DNA of 9,998 nt, from positions 1 through 9,998 of the forward strand of contig SKHA01000263.1 of assembly GCA_007117185.1 (NCBI GenBank), read 5' to 3'. The notes beneath the pieces were generated by a model. The model was not told the DNA's origin. It saw only the letters and a list, made by a program, of their open reading frames with translations, and ran no database searches. This stretch comes from Spirochaeta sp. (lineage in GTDB: Bacteria > Spirochaetota > Spirochaetia > DSM-27196 > Alkalispirochaetaceae). Each line of letters begins with the position of its first letter. The stretch's first letter is position 1. Made by a program: the position numbers and the translations under genes. Below, piece after piece: positions 1 to 6,460 of the stretch.

Positions 1-220
1 AGGTAACCCCCCCGAACCCCCGCCAGCCGTTGATGTAGTGTTCCAGGGTGGGGTTTTCCGGGAGCAATCGGGAGACGTTTGTCCAGATCTCGGTGGACGG
101 CTTGAAGCTGCTGCCCGCCAGCCACAGCAGGGGGTACAGCATCACAAACCCGAACGCCACCACCAGGGTATGGAATACGATCGCCCCAAGGGTATGCCGC
201 TGCCGTGTGGAGAGGGTCAT
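1..220 (-). CDS. Sugar ABC transporter permease, MalG type (5' part only)
   Basis: This is the inner-membrane permease that would pair with the MalF-type protein encoded just upstream to form the channel of a CUT1 sugar importer. Only the first 73 residues are in the window; the gene runs off the left edge, so the EAA loop that contacts the ATPase is not seen. The visible part has a short basic N-terminus, one hydrophobic segment (about residues 12-35, including VMLYPLLWL) and then the SSFKPSTEI motif, which is typical of the first periplasmic stretch of MalG-type permeases. The ATG overlaps the stop of the upstream permease as ATGA (217-220), with GGCAAAGG just before it, so translational coupling is expected. 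A run of seven G in the coding strand lies at the extreme edge (7-13). The family call is firm for a fragment; the substrate is unknown. Confidence 0.88.
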   Translation of the reverse strand, partial: MTLSTRQRHTLGAIVFHTLVVAFGFVMLYPLLWLAGSSFKPSTEIWTNVSRLLPENPTLEHYINGWRGFGGVT

Positions 221-1137
221 CCTTTGCCTTCCTTTGCTTCGTAAAAGACCCAGCGTGCCGAGGTCTTGAAGACGACCGCCGTGGACAGGGCCACCACCAG
301 CAGCAACACCAGCGCCATGGCAGCGCCGTAGCCCATCTGGAACGACTCGAACGCCCGGCGGTACAGGTAAAGAGCATAGAAGTTGGTGGTATCCAGCGGC
401 CCTCCCTGGGTGATGATGAACGGCTCGGTGAAGACGGTGAAGCCGAAGATCATCTGCATGATCAGGTTGAAAAAGATCACCGGTGAGAGCAGGGGCAGGG
501 TAATCCACAAGAACTTGCGCAGCCCTCCGGCGCCGTCCATATGGGCGCTCTCGTAGAGCTCCTCGGGGATCTGTTTGAGCCCCGCCAGAAAGATCAGCAT
601 GGGTGACCCGAACTGCCAGAGTACCAGTAAAATGAGGGTCCAGATGGCGGTGCTGGGTTCACCGAGCCACGCCACCGGTCGGGCCACTCCCACTCCCGCC
701 AGAAGCGAGTTGATGAGCCCGCGAAACCCGAAGATCTCCCGCCACATCACCGCCACAGCAACGCTGGTCCCGAGAATGGACGGTGTGTAGTACACCGCAC
801 GGTACAGGTCGATCATGCGATGCTTCGTATTGAGAGCCAGTGCGACCATCAACGCGAAGAACAGCCTGAGCGGTACCGCCACGAACGCAAAATACAGCGT
901 AGCCCGCACAGAAACCCAGTAGCGCCGGTCCTCGAAGAACATGCGGGTGAAGTTCCGCATTCCGATCCACCGCGGGGGAGTGAAGACATCGTAAGAGGTC
1001 AGACTGAGATAAAAAATTCCCAGGATGGGAATGAGGGTAAGACCCAGAAAACCCACCAGCCAGGGCGAAATGAACAGATACCCCGAGAGGGCGTTCTTTC
1101 GTGCCCGGACGGTGGCCAGAGTCGCTGTCTTTGACAT
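217..1137 (-). CDS. Sugar ABC transporter permease, MalF/UgpA type
   Basis: This 306-residue integral membrane protein is one of the two permease subunits of a CUT1-family sugar importer. It has about six hydrophobic segments (roughly residues 18-46, 79-101, 116-135, 165-186, 211-233 and 268-290), the usual number for this family. The cytoplasmic EAA loop is clear near residues 194-220: LYESAHMDGAGG followed by LRKFLWITLPLLSP. That loop docks onto the ATPase, which is not encoded in this window. The length is normal for a short MalF-type permease without the large periplasmic insert of E. coli MalF. The ATG at 1137 is preceded by AAAGGAG with an 8-nt spacer, which supports this start. It is the second gene of the leftward operon, 95 bp after the binding-protein gene and overlapping the next permease gene by 4 bp. 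Substrate specificity cannot be read from the sequence. Confidence 0.95.
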   Translation of the reverse strand: MSKTATLATVRARKNALSGYLFISPWLVGFLGLTLIPILGIFYLSLTSYDVFTPPRWIGMRNFTRMFFEDRRYWVSVRATLYFAFVAVPLRLFFALMVALALNTKHRMIDLYRAVYYTPSILGTSVAVAVMWREIFGFRGLINSLLAGVGVARPVAWLGEPSTAIWTLILLVLWQFGSPMLIFLAGLKQIPEELYESAHMDGAGGLRKFLWITLPLLSPVIFFNLIMQMIFGFTVFTEPFIITQGGPLDTTNFYALYLYRRAFESFQMGYGAAMALVLLLVVALSTAVVFKTSARWVFYEAKEGKG

Positions 1138-1173
1138 GCGGTATAGCTCCTTTCGGCGGGTCAGATCGGCTCA

Positions 1174-1205
1174 TCCCCCGACGGGGCCGAAGCCCCGCCG
1201 AGGGA
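1174..1205 (-). other. UUCG-capped intercistronic hairpin
   Basis: In the mRNA of the leftward operon, the gap between the binding-protein stop and the first permease holds two 14-nt arms, TCCCTCGGCGGGGC and GCCCCGTCGGGGGA. They pair over their full length (two G-U wobbles) around a TTCG loop closed by C-G. There is no U-tract after it, so it is unlikely to be an intrinsic terminator. The position, between a highly needed binding protein and its permease, matches intercistronic hairpins known to protect the upstream mRNA from 3' exonucleases (for example malE-malF in E. coli). The structure is seen directly; the role is inferred. Confidence 0.7.
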
Positions 1206-1232
1206 ACATGCTCCCGAATCTCGCGATCAGGG

Positions 1233-2549
1233 TCAGTTGCGAGCAGCCTCGCCGAGGATGTTTCGTGCTTCCTGACGGAAGAGGGCCACCGCCTCCCGGG
1301 GAGTATACTGACCGAAGCGGATTCCGTCACGGATAACGGTGTTGTACACGTTACTGCGCAGGTCAGCGTACCCGGCGGGGTCCGGCGGGGGGGTGGGGGA
1401 AGCAGAGCTGGAGATACGACCCATGTAGTCAAAGACCACCTGCTGGGGTAGGTCCATCAACGGCTCGAGGTCCGCCCGAACCACGTCGGAGATGGGTACA
1501 CCCCGCTCTGCCATGAGAATGCGGTTGGCGTCGATATCGTTGGTTACCCAGCTGATGAACGCTGCAGCCGCTTCTGCGTTGGGAGCATCCCGGGTGATGG
1601 AAAAGAACATGGAGGGCTTCACGTAGTTGGATGCTGCGCCGCCTCTTCGCCGCGGCGGGGGGACAACGGTGAAGTTACGCGCATTGGGGCCACCGGCGGC
1701 GGTCCACATGGCGGTAAGCTGATTGCTCCACATATAGTCCATCGCCGCCTCACCGGTGATGATGGGCTTCTGCTCGGCGTTCTCGCCATGAGCAAAATCG
1801 CTTGCTTCGCGGCTGATGTGGGGGATCGCTCCCGCTTCCTGCAGGCGCAGGACCATCTCGATGAACTCGATGTGGGGGGTGTCGTTGGTGTAGCCGAGTC
1901 CGGAGCCATCGGCGGCAAAGATATCCAGCCCCTCGCTGATATACAGACCCTTCCAGATCTGTTCGTTCATGATGCCCGCGCCGTAGCCGTAAACGCCCAG
2001 TCGTTCATGAAGCTGCATGGCGATGCGCTCGAAGTCCTGCCAGGTCCAGTCATCCGCGGGGATGGGGATGCCCGCCTGTTGAAACATGTCCACGTCCAGG
2101 ACCATCACTTCCGAGTTGACGCCGAGGTTGACTCCGTACAGCTGTCCACCCACGCGGCCACTGTCGATGTTACCTCTTGGAACCCGGGAAAAGTTCAGCA
2201 CACCGGAGCTCACAAACTGATCCATCGGTTGGAGCAGTCCCCGGGATTCCCACTCGGTGAGAAAGGCGTAGTCGTGCTGCATAACCGATGGCAGGTTGCG
2301 GCCGGCAGCCATGGTGGTCAGCTTGGTCCAGTAGTCTGCCCAGCCGGCGAACTCGTGGGTTACGGTAAGGTCGGGGTTCTTCTGGGCGTAGAGCTCCAGT
2401 AGAGAGATGGTCAGCTCGTGACGGGTCTGGGAACCCCACCACATCACCCGCAGCTCCTCTCTGGGAGCGCTGCGTTCAGCGCCGCCGCTTGCCAGCGCCA
2501 TCCCGGCTGCCAGCGTAAGAGCGGTCAGGGTCAATAGAACTCTCTTCAT
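1233..2549 (-). CDS. Extracellular sugar-binding protein of ABC transporter (family 1)
   Basis: This is the secreted solute-binding protein that delivers sugar to the permease pair encoded downstream. The N-terminus is a signal peptide: KR, a hydrophobic core, then MALA followed by SGGAE, giving a probable signal peptidase I site after ALA. There is no lipobox cysteine, so this is not an obvious lipoprotein. The mature part has family-1 hallmarks: an early strand LRVMWWGS, the segment ISLLELYAQKNPDLTVTHEF, the DYAFLTEWESRGLLQPMD region, GQLYGVNLGVNSEVMVLD, and a late FISWVTNDIDANRIL helix. About 438 residues is a normal length. Two consecutive ATGs exist; the second (2549) is preferred because GGAGG at 2556-2560 is 6 nt from it but only 3 nt from the first (2552). 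It is the first gene of the operon and is divergent from the AraC-type regulator. A proline-rich stretch PTPPPDP near the C-terminus comes from a C-rich tract. Confidence 0.93.
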   Translation of the reverse strand: MKRVLLTLTALTLAAGMALASGGAERSAPREELRVMWWGSQTRHELTISLLELYAQKNPDLTVTHEFAGWADYWTKLTTMAAGRNLPSVMQHDYAFLTEWESRGLLQPMDQFVSSGVLNFSRVPRGNIDSGRVGGQLYGVNLGVNSEVMVLDVDMFQQAGIPIPADDWTWQDFERIAMQLHERLGVYGYGAGIMNEQIWKGLYISEGLDIFAADGSGLGYTNDTPHIEFIEMVLRLQEAGAIPHISREASDFAHGENAEQKPIITGEAAMDYMWSNQLTAMWTAAGGPNARNFTVVPPPRRRGGAASNYVKPSMFFSITRDAPNAEAAAAFISWVTNDIDANRILMAERGVPISDVVRADLEPLMDLPQQVVFDYMGRISSSASPTPPPDPAGYADLRSNVYNTVIRDGIRFGQYTPREAVALFRQEARNILGEAARN

Positions 2550-2617
2550 CATGCACCTCCTTGGTACGATTTGGTTTATTCATGTTCAGGGGGTTGGATT
2601 GATCCGTAAAGCGTCCG

Positions 2618-2645
2618 TTTCTTGACAGAAGGTATCATTTCTTGA
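2618..2645. promoter_or_regulatory. Direct repeat TTTCTTGA x2, candidate AraC-type regulator site
   Basis: The octamer TTTCTTGA occurs at 2618-2625 and again at 2638-2645, exactly 20 bp apart, so both copies lie on the same DNA face. AraC-family proteins commonly bind direct half-sites about two helical turns apart, and the adjacent gene encodes such a protein. A -10-like TATCAT (2633-2638) for the rightward regulator gene lies between the copies, so binding could repress the regulator's own gene. The leftward transporter operon has no recognisable -35 downstream of the repeat, which fits a promoter that depends on an activator. The repeat is seen; its function is inferred. Confidence 0.45.
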
Positions 2646-2657
2646 TCTTCTGGGACG

Positions 2658-3395
2658 ATGAAGCGCCATCGCATCGTCCTGGTGGACGACGAAGAGCCCA
2701 TTTTGCTGGGCCTGAAGAACCACGTTCCCTGGAACGACCTGGGATACGAGGTAGCGGCTACCTGCTCCTCCGCCTCTCAGGCGCTGGCGGTGATCCGGGA
2801 TCAATCGGTGGATGTGGTGCTGACGGACATCCGCATGCCCGGGATGGACGGGCTGGAGTTCTGTCGTGTGGCCCGGCGGGAGTATCCCCGTCTGACGGTA
2901 ATCCTCCTCAGCGCGTGGCAGGATTTCGAGTACGCCCGCCGGGCGATGGAACACGGAGCGTGGCGCTACCTGCTGAAGCCCACCAACCACGGGCGGCTCC
3001 ACGCCACACTGGAGGAGCTGCGGGTCGTTCTGGACGGTGAAGCCGGGGAGGGCCAGTCCGCAGGAGCAGATTCGCCGCAGCTGGTGGAGACGGTACGCCA
3101 GTGGGTGGAGAGCCACCTGCAGCACGCCTCCCTGGAAGGAGCCGCCGAGGAGGTGGGGCTGAACCCGCAGTACCTGAGCCGGCGGTATCGCGAGCTCGCC
3201 GGCCAGGGCTTTTCCGAGCTGGTGCAGCAGCTGCGGATGGAGCGGGCGGCGCAGCTGCTCATCGGCAGCCGCTACCGGACCTACGAGATCAGCAGCATCG
3301 TCGGGTACAGCAACCCCAGGAACTTTAACCGTCGGTTCCGGGAGTACTGGGGGTGCACCCCTGGTGCGTACCGCAAGCGGGGGTGTTTATCCTGA
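2658..3395 (+). CDS. Response regulator, REC + AraC-type DNA-binding domain (YesN-like)
   Basis: This cytoplasmic transcription factor is activated by phosphorylation. The receiver domain spans about residues 4-122, with acidic pocket D10-D11, phospho-acceptor D57 in LTDIRMPGMDG, switch Ser85, and K107 in LLKP. After a short linker (about 123-140) comes an AraC-type domain with two helix-turn-helix units: about 157-176 (LEGAAEEVGLNPQYLSRRY) and about 207-232, ending in the family signature GYSNPRNFNRRFREYWGCTPG. At 245 residues it is much shorter than usual YesN proteins, which carry a central domain. The start ATG has only a weak GGGA 5 nt upstream. It is divergent from the sugar ABC operon and tail-to-tail with the YesM-like kinase, overlapping its end by 9 bp. 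The likely role is to activate the neighbouring transporter operon in response to the kinase; that pairing is inference from context and family. Confidence 0.93.
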   Translation: MKRHRIVLVDDEEPILLGLKNHVPWNDLGYEVAATCSSASQALAVIRDQSVDVVLTDIRMPGMDGLEFCRVARREYPRLTVILLSAWQDFEYARRAMEHGAWRYLLKPTNHGRLHATLEELRVVLDGEAGEGQSAGADSPQLVETVRQWVESHLQHASLEGAAEEVGLNPQYLSRRYRELAGQGFSELVQQLRMERAAQLLIGSRYRTYEISSIVGYSNPRNFNRRFREYWGCTPGAYRKRGCLS

Positions 3396-5084
3396 AATCA
3401 GCGTCACCGTGACGGTGAAACCGGCGCCGGGAGAGGACTCTACCGCCACGGAGGAGCTTCCCGGAAAGGCGAGCTCCAGCCGACGCCGGGAGTTGATCAG
3501 CCCCACGTGCTCGCTGTGAGGAGCTTCAGGCGCCTGGGACAGTTGCCGGCGTAGCTCCGCCAGCGCCTCTGCATCCATGCCTTTGCCGTTATCTGTCACC
3601 GAGAGGCACAGCCGGTGATCAACCAGACGGGTGGTAACGGAGATCGTCCCGCCCTTCTCACAGTCACGGATGCCGTGGTAGATCGCGTTCTCCAGCAGCG
3701 GCTGAATCAGCATCGGCACAACCTGCACGTCCCGGGTATCCGCAGCGATATCCCAGGAATGGCGCAACCGGTCACCGTAACGCAGCTGCTGAATCGCCAG
3801 ATAGTTCCGGCCGTTCTCCACCTCCGCCTGGAGGGAAACAAACCGGCTGGGCCCCTCCAGGGAATACTGGAGCATCTCTGCCAGGCGGGAGATGATCTCG
3901 TTGAGCTCCGTCGGGTGCTGGGTATGCTCCAGGGTCTTCCAGTTGAGCACCTCCAGGGTATTGAAGAGGAAGTGGGGGTTCAGCTGGGACTGCAGGAAGA
4001 GCAGCTCCATCGTCCGTTCACGGTACGCCCGCTCTGAGAGCTGCACCTCCAGATATTTTGTACGCAGGAATGACTTGAGGATCTGGTGGTTGATATAGTC
4101 AAACCCGACGCCCGGGTCTCCAGGGAGTTCCGGCAGGGTGTCCCCCGCTTCGGCGCTGTCCACCAGGGCAAGGAGTTCCCGTACCGACCGGAACTGCCGT
4201 CGGGTCAACAGAACGGCAATGATGATCCCCACCAGCGCCGCTCCCAGGAGGATCGTCACGCTGATCCGCAGGGACTGTCGCGCCGGGCCGCTGAACACCT
4301 CCTGCGGCGTATACAGGCGGTAGACCCAACCGGATCGGGATGTCCGGGAGGACAACCGGTAGGCTGGCAGATCCGGTGGCGAAACACCGTAGAGCGCGTC
4401 GCCGTCGGGGCCGAGAATGACCAGGCGCTGACCGGCGTGGGTCAGACTCTCCTCCACCAGGCGATGAAGGCTCTCCACCGAGACGTTGAGGATCACCGCG
4501 CCGCGCATCCACGACCGCTCCAGCGGCGCAATTCGCCGGACAAAGGAGATCACCGGACGCGATCCGGTATCCGATACGAGGGGCTGAAAGGTGCGCCGCA
4601 GTACCCGCAGATCCTCGGGAAACCCAAGGTCCTGCCATACCGGAATCCAGGAGCGGTCAGGAATCGACTCCAGAGAGATCACCCCGAACTCGCTGGACAG
4701 CACCGCATCGGGAAAGTCGTCGAAGATCACATACAACGAGTGCAGCGCCGGGCGGGCGTACACCGAGGGGTTGATGATATCCCTGATCATCGCCACGGTG
4801 CGCAAGCTAGCAAAATCGGTACCACCCTGGCCCAGAGCGTCCCTGAGCTGCACCAGGAACTGCGATGACGCCGACATGGCCACGCTGGTCGCATTGAGCT
4901 CGGAGAAGAAATACTCCACACTCCGTTCCAGTTGGTTGAGGATGCCGTCGTGGAGAAGATCCAGCTGCTCCTCGGTAGCTGCCCGGGTGTACAGAACCGA
5001 CGCAAGACCCATAACAGCCAGAACCACTACCGGTATGAGCGCCGACCCAAGATAGCGGGCAAAGAGGACCAGGCGGTTCCTCAC
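3387..5084 (-). CDS. Sensor histidine kinase, YesM type
   Basis: This is a membrane sensor kinase of the His_kinase/LytS-YesM class. A transmembrane helix at about residues 12-33 and a second at about 272-294 flank an extracytoplasmic sensor region of about 240 residues, which probably has a Cache-like fold (GAVILNVSVESLHRLV and VILGPDGDALY look typical). After a HAMP-like and coiled stretch, the dimerisation helix carries LQSQLNPHFLFNTLE with phospho-acceptor H371. The ATPase domain follows: N-box LLENAIYHG (N466), DNGKGM (D498) and HVGLINSRRRLELAF. At 565 residues the length is normal and all key residues are present, so it should be active. It starts with GTG inside a GTGA overlap (5081-5084) with the oxidoreductase stop and has no good Shine-Dalgarno of its own, so coupled translation is likely. 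Its partner is presumably the convergent AraC-type regulator. The ligand is unknown, probably a sugar. Confidence 0.94.
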   Translation of the reverse strand: MRNRLVLFARYLGSALIPVVVLAVMGLASVLYTRAATEEQLDLLHDGILNQLERSVEYFFSELNATSVAMSASSQFLVQLRDALGQGGTDFASLRTVAMIRDIINPSVYARPALHSLYVIFDDFPDAVLSSEFGVISLESIPDRSWIPVWQDLGFPEDLRVLRRTFQPLVSDTGSRPVISFVRRIAPLERSWMRGAVILNVSVESLHRLVEESLTHAGQRLVILGPDGDALYGVSPPDLPAYRLSSRTSRSGWVYRLYTPQEVFSGPARQSLRISVTILLGAALVGIIIAVLLTRRQFRSVRELLALVDSAEAGDTLPELPGDPGVGFDYINHQILKSFLRTKYLEVQLSERAYRERTMELLFLQSQLNPHFLFNTLEVLNWKTLEHTQHPTELNEIISRLAEMLQYSLEGPSRFVSLQAEVENGRNYLAIQQLRYGDRLRHSWDIAADTRDVQVVPMLIQPLLENAIYHGIRDCEKGGTISVTTRLVDHRLCLSVTDNGKGMDAEALAELRRQLSQAPEAPHSEHVGLINSRRRLELAFPGSSSVAVESSPGAGFTVTVTLISG

Positions 5085-6370
5085 GGGAGCACCGGCGCCT
5101 CGACGCAGCGGAAGGGCAGCCCGGGGAGTTTCGCGGCCAGCAACCTCCCCTGGTCAAACCCCTGGCGGGCAGCTTCAGCGACTCCGGGAATCACCAGCTG
5201 GCGATCGTCCTCCCTCCCTCCCCCGGCGGTGGTTACACCCGGAGCGAGGGGCACCGGATTCACCGGGGTGACCCCGGTGAACGCTGCCTCCAGAACAGCG
5301 GTGTGCAACAGGGCGCTCTCAGCGGTAACACCGCGCCGCGCTCCCGGGGGCAGATCCGTCCTCAGGGCTCGGCGCAGGGCCACCGCGTTGAGTTCCGGTC
5401 CTGAAAGACCTCCTTCCACCACCTGCGGCGGAGCCCCTGCCAACTCAACGGTGAGGGTGTCCGGAAAGGACCAGGTGATTCTGCCTCCCTGGCAATCCCA
5501 CTGGAGGAGCGGATCCTGCTGCTCGTCTATGCAGTGTGCCGCGATGCAGGTGATAACCGGGGACGGTCCCGGCTGCGCCGCACCGGGTCGCAGCGGCTTC
5601 AGCTCCACCTGCAGCGCCTGAAGGTCCGCGCTGTCAATTTCCGCCCGGGCCCGCAGATGCTCTGCATGCACCGCAGCAGGGCGCCACCCCGCCGCCGCGC
5701 TGGTCTCAAGCAGCGCGTGGAGAAAGTGGGCGGTTGCGTTCTGCAGGGGGCTGTCCAGGATTCGCTGCTGTCGGCCATCGGGACCGGCAACCTCCAGGCG
5801 TCCCGCCCAGCTGTTGCGGCGGTAGTAGCTGTCCCGCCGGGGCCACAAGACCAGCCCCCGCGCCGCCAGGAGCCGGCCCGGCCCGGTCCCGTCGGCGGCC
5901 CCCCGGGCCAGCAGCTCGCTGACATTCTGCAGCGCATCGGTGAGGACGTGCTGAAACCCGAAGAAGAGTGACCCCTCGCTGCGCGCTTCAATCGCCTGCA
6001 TCTCCCTGATCTCCGCCACCGTTCCCGCAGCGGGCTTCTCACACAAAACATCAAACCCCGCCTCAAGACCGGAGCGGACAAAGGGCAGGTGCAGGTTGAT
6101 CGGCAGGGGCAGGCACAGCAGGTCCCGAGGCCCACCGCTCTGCCGGGACTGGGGCCAATGGTCAGCCACCAGCGCCGGCAGTGTGGGGTACACCTGCCAT
6201 CCCTGGGCAGTCAGCTCCCGGGTTCTCTCGGTTGCCCGATCCGCCCCGTTCACCACCGGATCCACCACCACCGCACCGAGGCGGCATTCCCCCATTCCGG
6301 CGTAGCGCCGGGCTTCATCGATGAGGGTGCGGGCGTACCCCTCACACCCGACAACATGTACGAATCGCAT
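5081..6370 (-). CDS. Gfo/Idh/MocA-family oxidoreductase
   Basis: This is a predicted NAD(P)-dependent sugar or polyol dehydrogenase acting in the cytoplasm. The Rossmann start is FVHVVGCEGYAR (residues 3-14), a loosened version of GxGxxG. The family's catalytic EKP is clear at E111-K112-P113 (DVLCEKPAAGTVAEI), preceded by the LPLPINLHLPFV helix. The C-terminal domain has YYRRNSWAGR (182-191) and ILDSPLQNATAHFLHALL (204-221), which I recall from a particular subfamily of these proteins. It carries no signal peptide. At 429 residues it is slightly longer than a typical 330-390 residue member. The ATG at 6370 fits the fold because the first strand follows at once, but the ribosome site (GGCAGG touching the ATG) is poor. 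It is the first gene of an operon with the histidine kinase and is divergent from the ROK regulator. Substrate and direction of reaction cannot be inferred. Confidence 0.88.
   Translation of the reverse strand: MRFVHVVGCEGYARTLIDEARRYAGMGECRLGAVVVDPVVNGADRATERTRELTAQGWQVYPTLPALVADHWPQSRQSGGPRDLLCLPLPINLHLPFVRSGLEAGFDVLCEKPAAGTVAEIREMQAIEARSEGSLFFGFQHVLTDALQNVSELLARGAADGTGPGRLLAARGLVLWPRRDSYYRRNSWAGRLEVAGPDGRQQRILDSPLQNATAHFLHALLETSAAAGWRPAAVHAEHLRARAEIDSADLQALQVELKPLRPGAAQPGPSPVITCIAAHCIDEQQDPLLQWDCQGGRITWSFPDTLTVELAGAPPQVVEGGLSGPELNAVALRRALRTDLPPGARRGVTAESALLHTAVLEAAFTGVTPVNPVPLAPGVTTAGGGREDDRQLVIPGVAEAARQGFDQGRLLAAKLPGLPFRCVEAPVLP
5259..5281. repeat. Perfect 10-bp inverted repeat inside the oxidoreductase gene
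   Basis: The arms TTCACCGGGG and CCCCGGTGAA are perfect reverse complements around a 3-nt TGA centre. On the leftward mRNA this is a GC-rich hairpin about 180 nt before the kinase start. It encodes FTGVTPVN near the enzyme's C-terminus. It could pause transcription or shield mRNA between the two cistrons, or it may just reflect the coding sequence. No U-tract follows it. Confidence 0.5.
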
Positions 6371-6387
6371 CCTGCCATGGTAGCAGG
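6371..6387. promoter_or_regulatory. Imperfect palindrome at the oxidoreductase start, candidate operator
   Basis: A 17-bp dyad has arms CCTGC and GCAGG with partial inner symmetry (CATGGTA centre). It lies directly against the oxidoreductase start codon (6368-6370), inside the 90-bp gap shared with the ROK repressor gene. As DNA it could bind the divergently encoded repressor; as RNA the hairpin would cover the only Shine-Dalgarno-like bases (GGCAGG). The dyad is seen; neither function is shown. Confidence 0.3.
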
Positions 6388-6408
6388 GAGAATTGCCGGT
6401 GGGAATAG

Positions 6409-6437
6409 TTGCCTCTGAAACGTCGGTACATTACGAT
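6409..6437 (+). promoter_or_regulatory. Candidate promoter of the ROK regulator gene
   Basis: TTGCCT (6409-6414) and TACGAT (6432-6437) are separated by 17 bp, each matching the sigma-70 consensus at four of six positions. Transcription would begin near 6444, leaving a short leader that still contains GAGGAG (6446-6451). A second TTGCC lies 16 bp upstream at 6393-6397. The match is modest, so this is a suggestion only. Confidence 0.35.
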
Positions 6438-6460
6438 GGCGTGACGAGGAGATCCACCGA

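Noticed and set aside
659..1432. A 257-codon open frame on the minus strand spanning the MalF and binding-protein junction
   Set aside because: It lies in another frame across two well-supported genes and through the hairpin between them, and its translation is low-complexity and resembles no family.
1788..2402. A 204-codon plus-strand frame opposite the binding-protein gene
   Set aside because: It is antisense to a clear family-1 binding protein and has no ribosome site or family resemblance.
2622..2627. TTGACA as a -35 for the response-regulator gene
   Set aside because: No -10 lies 16-18 bp downstream. The bases are better explained as part of the repeated TTTCTTGA element.
3404..3418. 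TCACCG-TGA-CGGTGA hairpin just after the regulator stop, as a bidirectional terminator
   Set aside because: The stem is only 6 bp with no U-tract on either strand, and the bases encode the V-T-V-T strand at the kinase C-terminus.
4086..4868. A 260-codon open frame on the plus strand opposite the histidine kinase
   Set aside because: It is antisense to a kinase with all catalytic motifs. The translation has no recognisable fold and is rich in H, Q and R, typical of a shadow frame in GC-rich DNA.
6393..6413. Repeated TTGCC in the ROK gene upstream region as a binding site
   Set aside because: The repeat is only five bases with 16-bp spacing, and one copy is part of the candidate -35; this is too little to call a site.
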